Shown: piece after piece, positions 55,791 through 64,000 of the stretch
How the letters are laid out: each line of letters begins with the position of its first letter
Numbering within the stretch: the first letter of the stretch is position 1
Origin: Dryocosmus kuriphilus
Lineage: Eukaryota; Arthropoda; Insecta; Hymenoptera; Cynipidae
Length of the DNA stretch: 64,000 nucleotides
Direction of reading: 5' to 3'
Assembly: GCA_038277395.1 (NCBI GenBank)
Contig: CM076192.1
Coordinates: 53,057,119-53,121,118 of the forward strand
Program-made: the position numbers and the translations under genes
Notes under the pieces: model-generated
The model's input: only the letters and a program-made list of their open reading frames with translations
What the model was told of the DNA's origin: nothing
The model's database searches: none

Positions 55791-56023
55791 GGTCCTGTTT
55801 AAACCGTAGGTCTTATAGTAAGCGTGCCTAGAATACGAGAGTGGCCCAGATTCGGGTCGGTGCACAAGCCGAACGGCTACATGTGTGCGTATGTGTGCTA
55901 TGAGAGCAACAGAGAACAACTATCCGAAACGCTTTTGCGCCAACGCGAATCTGGGCCACTCTCGTATTTAAGCTAGCTTATTCTAGGCGCGCCTACTATA
56001 AGCCCTACGGTGTAAACAGGACC
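55791..56023. mobile_element. MITE with ~65-base TIRs
   Basis: GGTCCTGTTTAAACCGTAGG at the left and its complement at 56004-56023; CCTAGAATA and CGAGAGTGGCCCAGATTCG are also inverted. The central ~100 bases are GC-richer. No ORF. Confidence 0.75.
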
Positions 56024-56093
56024 CATGAGGCGGCGCTGCGTGCGTCCCGCAAGAAATACTTGAGAGTTCTATAACTCGAAAGTAATTTCTTGT

Positions 56094-56620
56094 TACATTC
56101 TGATCTCAATGAGAAGGTATTGGTTTTGCGTGAAAATTGGCTTTCGCGAATTTCATCAAATCTCGTCTTTTTCAGACTCACTAATTGAGAAGAAAAGGAT
56201 TTTACTTCGGTGTCTATCTGCCGTCGTTGTCTACAGTGAACACGACCACTTTTGGAGGAGGAATTATCCAATAGGATTGCGCTTTGGCACACTTTTTTAA
56301 ACCCTAAAAAGAAAGGACAAGTTCGCTAACTAGCCATTTTTTACCAACGGTTCTGGTTTTATGAATCGAAAATGCTTTTCAAAAAATCAAACATGCAATT
56401 TTCCCGCCAAAATATGAGAGATAAAAAAAGCCTTAAGAATCAAAGTTATTTATCTCAGGAAGGTCTAATAATTTGCTTGATATTATTTTTTTATTCGATG
56501 CATAGTTTTTATTTTAATCGTGAGAAATGTCATTAAATATTTTTAAAAATTCTTATTTTTCAGCAAAAATATGTGGGATACGAAAAATGTTGTTAGGTTG
56601 TCTTTTTTAAAATTAAACGT
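56094..56620 (+). mobile_element. HINE-like repeat, copy 9 (5' part only, diverged)
   Basis: Starts near ACATTCTGATCTCAATGAGA and contains the conserved TTTCGCGAATTTCATCAAAT block, GGATTGCGCTTTGGCACACT and one to two ~155-base units, before breaking off near 56620. The microsatellite is reduced to GTCGTTGTC. Related to copy 8. Confidence 0.7.
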
Positions 56621-56666
56621 TTTAAAGCTAGACTGTTTTTGTGACTCCTGTAAAATTCGCGATGTC

Positions 56667-57230
56667 ACTTAGGCCCGTTTGCCCGACGATCCTTCATTTA
56701 TTATTATTTATTTCAATTCAGATTTATTTTATTTTTAATTCATTAATTTGTAATCGTACAATTTTGCAGGTACCAATCTGAAATTATTCTATTTTTAATC
56801 TATTTTGATTAGAACTAATATTGATACACTTCGTTGGAAGAAATATTTTATGTCCGTGAAAGATTTGTTTACCTTAAAAAATATGTTTTCTTCTTATATG
56901 AAATATTTGCTTATAATTTCGGTATGTTTATTTAAGAGCTAAGAAACGATATCTTCAAAAGAAAACAAAGTGGACGGAAATTTTTCATTTTATTCAGCTA
57001 AGCATTGTTAAAAACAAAAAACTGAGGCATTGCTTTTTCTAAAGACAAGTGAATATTTATGATGTCAAAAGAGATATTTATTTAATGTTGATTTTTAGGG
57101 TGTTATAACGTCTGAGTAGAATAAGTTAGTTAGGTGATCATGTTGTGAACGACCTACTTTAGACAAGAAGTATGACGTTCTTAACATAAGTATCTAACTT
57201 AGATATTTATTTGATACACATACGAGTGTG
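56667..57230. mobile_element. Dispersed TIR repeat, copy 2 (carries a 120-base insertion)
   Basis: Begins CACTTAGGCCCGTTTGCCCG, the complement of the right end of copy 1, and then runs collinear with 41800-42580. The right end is missing. Confidence 0.65.
57084..57203. mobile_element. 120-base insertion with 9-base target duplication
   Basis: TATTTATTT occurs at both sides (57075-57083, 57204-57212), and copy 1 (42545-42560) has it once. The insert has short inverted ends (AAGTTAG/CTAACTT) and no ORF. Likely a small MITE. Confidence 0.65.
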
Positions 57231-57244
57231 TATATATATATTCC

Positions 57245-57605
57245 CTGAAGTTGAATTAGTGAAAAACCACTAATTCATAGTGACTATGCACTAATTTGAT
57301 TAGTGCAAAGTGCTCCACTATGAATTAGTGGAAATATACTATTTGAAATAGTGAATATAAGCACTATTTGAAATAGTGAAAACCACTAATAAATTAATGA
57401 AATTGAACTTTTTTTATTGGGGAATTCACTATTTCAATTAGTGAAATTACACTATTAGAAATAGTGAAAACTACTAATAAATTAGTGAAATTGAAAATTT
57501 TTTTTATTGGAGAATTCACTATCTCAATTACTGAAAATCACAAAAAAGTGAAATTATAACCGTTTTTGTCGGGGAGTGCACTATTTCAATTCGTGAAAAT
57601 TACTA
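57245..57605. repeat. Array of short palindromes (CACTA...TAGTG)
   Basis: At least twelve hairpin-forming strings such as CACTATTTGAAATAGTG and CACTAATTCATAGTG. Units of about 90 bases recur, each with TTTTTATTGG(G/A)G(A/G)AATTCACTAT (57405, 57500 and a variant at 57565). It abuts the 3' end of HINE copy 10. Confidence 0.75.
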
Positions 57606-59349
57606 AAAAAAATCTGCCCGCTTCGCGGGCACATTCTCATCGCCCGCTGTGCGCGCCGCGCTTCGCGCGAAGTATGAACGCGCCTAGGGCGCGCGTCTGA
57701 TGGCACTCGCGCTTCGCGCTCGATAGGTTATTAACCTTTAAATTAAAGATCAAACCATTGATCAGTGTAATTTGGTAATTTTTATCTTAATCTTTCAAAC
57801 CACCTACATTTTTCTAATGAAGTTATTAAGTTTAAATTTTATTAAAAATTACAAAAGAAATTTTTTTACTTAAGGCTCTATCGACCTTAAGGAATACATT
57901 CTCATCATGACACTCGCGCTTCGCGCTCGACACCTAATTTTTTTTCCATTGTAGAATGGTAAAGTTTTTTTTGTGATCTTCCAAATTTTCACAATGCAGG
58001 ATTTCGATTCTTAAAATACATTCTTATAACGACACTCGCGCTTCGCGCTCGACAATTAATTTGTTTTTAAATCCATTGTAGATTAGTAAATTTTTTTGTG
58101 ATTTTTCGAATTTTTACAATGCAGGTTTTTGATCTATAAAAGTAAAGCGATGAGTCTTATAAATAAAATTTGTAGCTTTTTCCAATATGAACAATTCTGC
58201 TTCTTCATATTTTCTCATATCTTGCATATTTTTGCTGAAAAGTGGATATTTTTATATTTAGTAACATATTTCTCGAATAACTCAAAAACTATGCGTCTTT
58301 ACAAAAAAATTATAGATAGCAATTTTGTAGATCTTTTTGAGTTGAACAACTTTGTTCATTATCATTTCCTTTGTATCTTGCATATTTTGGCGGGAAATTT
58401 GAATTTTTGATTTTTTAATAGCGTTTTTTCGATTAAAACCAAAACGGAGCATTTTATCAAAAAATAGTTAAATCAAATTTTGTAGACCCTTTTGAGCTGA
58501 ACAATTTTGTTTAATATCATTTTTTTCGTATCTTGAATATTTTGGCGGGAAACCACAGTTTCTTATGTTTAATAAAATTTCTTCGATTAAAAGAAAAACC
58601 GTGCACTTTATCAAAAAACGGTTAAGGCAAAATTTGTAGATTTTTTTAAGATGAAAAATTTGAGTTATATACATATTTTGCGTATTTTGCATAGTTTAGC
58701 CCAAAAATGGATTTTTTCAATTTTGCGAAAACCGTTTTTGGTGGATAAAATAATTTTCATGGATTAAAACCAAAACGGTACATTTTATCAAAAAATGGTT
58801 AAAACAAAATTTGTAGATCTTTCGAAGTTAAACAACTTTGGTCCTTACCATTTTTTCATATCTTGAATATTTTGGCGGGAAACCACAGTTTTTAATTTTT
58901 AATAACGTTTTCTCGATTAAAACAAAAACCGTCCATTTGATGAAAAAAAACGGTTAAGACAAAATTTGTAGATTTTTTTGAGATGAACAATTTTAGTTAT
59001 ATACATATTTTGTGTATCTCGTATAGTTTAGCCGGGAAACGGATTTTTTGATTTTGTGAAAACCGTTTTTGATGGATAAAACCATAACCGTTGGTCAAAA
59101 GTGGCTGGTTAACGAACTGGTCCTTACTTTTTACACTTTAAAGAAGTGTGCCAAAGCGCAGTCCAATCCGATTAGTCCTTCGAAAGTTATCGTGTCCACA
59201 GACTACGACGACCACAACAACGACAGACAGACACCAACGTAAAACCTTTTTTTTCGAATTCAGGGGGTCATGAAACGTCGAGATTTCATGAAATCCGCGA
59301 AAGTCAGTTTTCACATAAAACTAATACCTTCTCATTGAAATGGGAATGT
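57606..59349 (-). mobile_element. HINE-like repeat, copy 10 (longest, about 1.74 kb)
   Basis: Perfect terminal hairpin GCCCGCTTCGCGGGC (plus-strand reading) at 57610-57626, an ACATTCTCATC boundary, internal duplicates of the 3' GC block at 57895-57930 and 58020-58050, about seven ~155-base units, a short microsatellite at 59200-59225, and a 5' end near 59349 in altered form. Confidence 0.8.
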
Positions 59350-60111
59350 AAAAAAGATAGTTAAATTATAAACAGATTTGCTGTGAAAAGTACTTTTTAA
59401 AATAATGAAGACCATGAATTAAAAAATTGCATTTTAATTATAATAATTGATTAATGCATTCCATTATTATGGATCAAAATATTTATTTTGAGTAACTTAT
59501 TCTTACAAAAGCGTGCAACTTTTTATTCGTCCTCACTTGCGCTACTGCTACTGCTACTACTCATATCATTCTATTCTAATTTCATATTATTTAAGTTTGC
59601 GTATCACGGAGAAAATTTGTTTGGTAACCATTACAATAAGGGATTGTAAATCTCGGATATAGTGGTTTTTTTGTAATTTTTCAAGTGCAGGATTGTAACA
59701 GGAATTGTGTGAAAATGTAATAAGCTAGACATGAAATTATAATATAAATTAATCATATCTTCATATAAGCAAAGTATTAAATACTTTAGCTTTAGTTTAA
59801 AATTTCACCGAGTGGTGAGTAAGCGTTCACAAATGTACATGAATGCTTACGCTGTGGATTGTAGACATTACAATCTGCTCAGTAAATAGAGCGCAAGGGA
59901 AGGGAGAATGATTCACGAGCAACGTACGGCTCATCGATCTTAACAGAATTTCAGTGAGTAATAATTATTTAAAATAAAGACAAATTTGACCAAAAAAAGT
60001 ATCTTATATGCATTATCACAACTAATTAAAGATTTTTAACACACAATAGCACAACATGGTCACTTATTAATAAAATCGGACGCTTAATCGCTAATGAAAA
60101 TCTTGAAATTC

Positions 60112-60192
60112 TGCTGGGACTGGGATTCGAACCTACCTAACTTATAAACTAACGCACGCAATACCTATTCTATTCAACTAAGCCTCGCGGCT
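60112..60192 (-). mobile_element. tRNA-like SINE head
   Basis: On the minus strand: GCCGCGAGGCTTAGTTGAAT (A box GGCTTAGTTG) and a perfect B box GGTTCGAATCC (60132-60122). The acceptor stem does not close well, so it is not a functional tRNA. Confidence 0.55.
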
Positions 60193-60741
60193 ATCGGCGC
60201 TGGAATCAATTTTGTATAAAACAGCCTCTTGGTTATTTAATATTTTTTCTCATTCAGGGCCGAGTAAGAAATTATTGTGCCCCGATTTTTTCTTTTTATC
60301 AAGGAATTTTTTATAGAAAGAAGGTTTAAGTATTTTATTATTACATTTACAATAGATATTTTACGAAACCAAATATTTCTTCATGCAACTTAATAAAATA
60401 ATGTATAAGAAATTAAGGAGTAAATATTAATATGAAAATTAAAGGACCCCGCACAAAATGTATAGAAAATTTGCTTTCGGTGAATTTGGCTGAAACTTGG
60501 TCATTTTCCAGAAGACCTTATGATGATGATAATTTTTTAAAATAATTTTACTGTAAGGAATTGACTGTAGTAAAATTATACATTATTATATATACACCTA
60601 AAAAAATTATTTTTAGAATTATAATCAGGACATAAGGTTTATACGCATAAAGATGAGAACATATATTGGGTTTTAAGAAAATTTTATATTCATTTTATAA
60701 ATTACAACTGCAAAATACAATTTATGTACATTTCCTACAGT

Positions 60742-60996
60742 CTACATCCAATTTTTTTTAATATAATGAGATCCGCTGGCTAAAGTGTGGAACGTCGTCA
60801 GTGATGCTGCACTGACATCTTGGGATGTTAAGAAATCCCACGTGAAGTTTTCTATGTCAAACACTTCGTACGCGTAATAATGATTATCAAAAGCAGTATC
60901 ATGTAGATGTCGCGCGACGATTTTAAATTCATTTTCTTCACTTATAAGGAAAGCATGCACAACGTAAAACTGTGGCCCGTTTTCCGTAAATGTCAC
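60742..60996 (-). CDS. Unrecognised 84-residue ORF, protein-like
   Basis: An open frame with non-random composition: FYVVHAFLISEENEFKIVAR, NHYYAYEVFDIENFTWDFLT and FHTLASGSHYIKKNW. Balanced codon use and a beta-rich hydrophobic pattern contrast with the AT-rich flanks. It lies inside a TIR element and could be the last exon of that element's or a nearby gene's protein. I do not recognise the family; no signal peptide or catalytic motif. Confidence 0.45.
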   Translation of the reverse strand: MTFTENGPQFYVVHAFLISEENEFKIVARHLHDTAFDNHYYAYEVFDIENFTWDFLTSQDVSAASLTTFHTLASGSHYIKKNWM

Positions 60997-61403
60997 AATT
61001 ATAGTGTTTCGGATAATTTTTTTGTCAAATCTTAAAATGCTCGGGGGGACACGAGATTATAGCGTTCGCTCCTGAGAATGTTCGAGTCAGCGGATTGTAA
61101 GCTTTACAGTACGGAGTGTAATTTATACATTCCAACGGTTTGGAGATATTCCCCCAATTAAAGTAAATTCTCTTTTAAAAAAATGAAAATTTAATATCTT
61201 CCTATGACTGTCTATTACATTGCAAGACTTGAAAACATACAATGCACCTTTGTGTTCATTAAAATAAAGTACTGAATATACTCGTAAAATTATATTAAAA
61301 ATTACAAAAACGCCACTATATCCGAGATTTACAATCCTTTATTGTAATGGTTACCAAACACATTTTCTCAATGTACAACGACCCTACTGAAACAATAGAT
61401 TTT

Positions 61404-62447
61404 TACATTCTCATCAGAGAAGGTATTAGATTTATGTAAAATTTGACTTTCGCGGATTTCATGAAATCTCCACGTTTTGAAACCTCCTGAATCCGAAAAA
61501 ACGGTTTTTACGACGGTGTCTGTCTGTCTGTTGTCGTCGTTGTCGTTGTCGTCTTTGTCGTCGTCTGTGATCGCGATAACTTTCGAAGGACTAATCGGAT
61601 TGGAGTGCGCTTTGGTACACTTCTTTAAGGGGTAAAAAGAAAGGACGAGTTCGTTAACCAGCGGTTTTTGACCAACGGTTACGGTTTTATCCATCAAAAA
61701 CGGTTTTCACAAAATCAAAAAATCCATTTTCCGGCTAAACTATGAGAGATACAAAAAAAATGTAAGAAAGTAAAATTGTTCACCTCAAAAAAATCTACAA
61801 ATTTTGTCTTAACTGTTTTTTGATAAAATGAACTGTTTTTGTTTTAATCAAGAAAACGCTAATAAAATTAAAAAACTCTGGTTTCCCGCCAAAATATTCA
61901 AGATACAAAAAATTGGTAAAGAACAAAGTTGTTTAATTCAAAAATATCTACCAATTTTGTTCTAACCATTTTTTCATAAAATGCACGGTTTTTGTTTTAA
62001 TCGATAAAACGTTATTAAAAATAAAAAATTTCAAATTTCTCGCCAAACTATGCAAGATACGCAATAATAATAATAAACAAAGTTGTTCGCCTCAAAAAGA
62101 GCTACAAATTTGCTCTCTATCATTTTTTGAGCAGACGCGTAGTTTTTGAGTTATTCGTGAAATATGTTATGAAATATAAAGAAAACCACTTTTCAGCAAA
62201 ACTATGCAAGCAGAATTGTTCACCTTGGAAAGATATACAAAATTTATTTATAAGACTCCATCGTTTTACTTTTAAGAATCGAAAACCTGTATTGTCAAAA
62301 TTTGGAAAATCACAAAAAAACTTTACCAATCTACAATGTCTTTTAAAACAATGTAATTATCGAGCGCGAAGCGCGAGTGCCAACAGACGCGCGCCCTAGG
62401 CGCGCTCATACTTCGCGCGATGAGAATGTGCCCGCGAAGCAGGCAGA
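61404..62447 (+). mobile_element. HINE-like repeat, copy 11
   Basis: 5' ACATTCTCATC at 61404, microsatellite 61515-61565, four ~155-base units, GC block 62363-62420, GATGAGAATGT then hairpin GCCCGCGAAGCAGGC (one mismatch) and AGA at 62447. Preceded and followed by T residues. Confidence 0.82.
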
Positions 62448-62459
62448 TTTTTTTCAGTC

Positions 62460-63890
62460 AGTTTGTTTTTCTCAACAATACCGGGTACTCAACATTAAAA
62501 ATGAAATAAATTTTAAAAGTTAAATCAAAACTTGCAATAAAATCGCTTGGATTGTTGCAAGTAATTATTGCATTATCAGCAATTACAAAATACTGAGATG
62601 TCTCGCCATCTATACGAACAATATACTGTTGCAGGGTTGACAAAGCTTTTTCTCTTTTTTCCTTAACAAATTCTTGAATGTTAGTTCCACTCTAAAAAAA
62701 ATTTGTAAATTACATAACGTAATAAAGATAAATTATTTTGACATAAAAATTACGTACAAATAATTTCTTAAATACACTTACAGAAATGGTTTGAATTATC
62801 AGAGAAGATGGTTCGACGATTTTTCCTTTCGATTTTTTTGGTTTGCACTTTTCTGTTTCTGCACTTTTCTTACTTTTAGATTTATTTTGTATAGCATTAC
62901 TAACAGGTAATAATTTAGTTAGTATGAACATTGCTTTCAAAGCGGCTGCAAAAATAAATCAAACGTTAACTTATTAAATATATTTAAAACCACTATACAT
63001 TTATAATACGTAATACGTACGATCATTTATATTCTTATATTGTTGCCATAAATTATGTTTGCAAAGTTTCGTGTACTGAAAAATACGTGGCTTAAAATGC
63101 GGTACAAATTTTGATAAAAAATTATTGCTGCAAGTAGGAAACATAGTTTGAAGTTCAAGGAACATCTGTAAAAACATTGTCAAGTATTAAAAATGTTTTA
63201 GACATAAGTATTTTAATAAAAAAATGTTTTACCACAGATCCATTATAATCTTGTAAACGAGGATATTGTTCAAAGACATCAGCAATAGTTGGACCTTTCT
63301 CCAAAATCCAATTTCTAAGATTTTTAAATGTTTCACTTAAGCAATCTCCAATAAAATTTCGATTTTCTGGAGAAGGATATGTATGCTTCATACATAATAC
63401 CTGATTAAAATTGAAAATATATTTCATTTTTACTTTGTTTCATGAAATATTATCAGTGAATCAGAAATATAATGTTCCTTTAGAAATGTTAAAAATTTTT
63501 AATTATCATAAAATAACATTTAGATAATTTTGATTCGTTAAAATATTGATTATTTATACTAACGTAACCTAGCTCTTGAGTATCATCTTTTTTAGAAATG
63601 GAAATTCTGCGATAATGCATTTTGCCAGTTCGTGTATTGCTGAAAATGCTGGATAACTAAAAAAATAATAATAAATTATATAATAGTTATTATGTCATAG
63701 ATAATTTTTATTAAAAATATTTATACTTTACTCTCCTTGAGGTTTAATTAACTCTGCAACAACTATTCGAACAAACGCTCGTCTTTCTGTTACCGAAAAA
63801 AGAGATTTATCTAACAATTATTCGTTTCCCTGAGGATGTTGCGAAAGCACTTCACGAATTGTTGCAAACGTTGAAATGAAAGAAAAAAAT
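62460..63890 (-). pseudogene. Multi-exon gene of an unrecognised family, at least one nonsense codon
   Basis: Six minus-strand exons with consensus splice sites. E1, about 63890-63733: TFATIREVLSQHPQGNE, TERRAFVRIVVAELIKPQGE. E2, 63661-63563: YPAFSAIHELAKCIIAEFPF. E3, about 63420-63235: NFIGDCLSETFKNLRNWILE, DVFEQYPRLQDYNGS. E4, 63172-63014: MFLELQTMFPTCSNNFLSKF. E5, 62946-62785: LKAMFILTKLLPVSNAIQ and a Lys-rich patch. E6, 62694-62458: REKALSTLQQYIVRIDGE, ending FKIYFIFNVEYPVLLRKTN. The order (AEFPFL, FPRL-D-G, LLHLLP-like, then LF..YFVFNVEYP) resembles an uncharacterised family I have seen in arthropod and fish proteomes, with no assigned function. A TAA at 63818-63820 interrupts E1. The 5' end may lie outside the window. 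Confidence 0.5.
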
Positions 63891-64000
63891 TTAAATTTCT
63901 AGAATGTGCACATCCAACGAACAATCCGTTAAATTTTTTTTCAACCCGATCGAACTGCAATTATTATTTTATTTTTCAAAAGTTTTAATTTCGATTTTTT
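63891..64000. other. Window edge, nothing recognised
   Basis: AT-rich. May include upstream exons or an intron of the minus-strand gene. Confidence 0.3.

Larger units (their letters stand above)
59609..61370. mobile_element. TIR element with GGATTGTA subterminal repeats
   Basis: 76-base arms 59609-59686 and 61296-61370 (shared TTTGGTAACCATTACAATAA and GGATTGTAAATCTCGGATAT). GGATTGTA recurs at 59641, 59693, 59857, 61092 and, reversed, 61320. It contains an ORF (60742-60996), a tRNA-like repeat and a relic end AAAGGACCCCGCACAAAAT at 60447. The terminal sequence is not typical of any family I can name. Confidence 0.65.

Overview
The window is repeat-dense, AT-rich eukaryotic DNA, almost certainly from an insect or other arthropod; a wasp-like hymenopteran is a guess from the style of the repeats, not a demonstrated fact. 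There are no operons or bacterial features. Spliceosomal introns, tRNA-derived repeats, non-LTR retrotransposons and foldback DNA transposons dominate. No complete, intact host gene is visible.

Layout. 1-2.2 kb: a Jockey-like non-LTR element on the minus strand (zinc-knuckle ORF1, broken endonuclease). 2.9-3.6 kb: a frameshifted LTR-type gag. 3.7-8.9 kb: a structurally complete but coding-decayed DIRS-like tyrosine-recombinase retrotransposon, with inverted terminal repeats, an internal complementary region, a spliced gag and RT-RNase H-methyltransferase-YR remnants. 9.75-12.5 kb: an RTE-like LINE (minus). 12.7-17.1 kb: a foldback element with one rolling-circle-type insertion in each arm. 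17.3-17.8 kb: two tRNA-like SINEs. 20.6-32.3 kb: many copies of the same ~1.2-kb repeat family, broken up by a foldback with a hAT-type MITE, and by a GC-richer patch at 29.1-30.1 kb holding the only plausible host first exon. 33.5-46.8 kb: foldbacks, MITEs, a SINE-like insertion and a 2.4-kb palindrome. 46.8-55.2 kb: a large TIR element carrying an intron-containing hAT-like gene, split by a second RTE-like LINE and a (TA)n expansion. 55.8-62.4 kb: more MITEs and three more copies of the ~1.2-kb family. 62.5-63.9 kb: a multi-exon unrecognised gene or pseudogene on the minus strand.

The most notable system is the ~1.2-kb family (11 copies in both orientations). Each copy runs from ACATTCTCATC, through a GTC/GTT microsatellite and a tandem array of ~155-bp repeats, to GATGAGAATGT, then a terminal hairpin GCCCGCGAAGCGGGC and AGA, inserted between T residues. 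These short subterminal inverted repeats, the 3' hairpin, the microsatellite and the T|T target are the hallmarks described for Helentron-associated elements (HINE/DINE-1). I therefore interpret the family as non-autonomous Helentrons; no Rep-helicase is present in the window. Because several host repeats are palindromes or duplicates, empty sites for several insertions can be read inside this same window.
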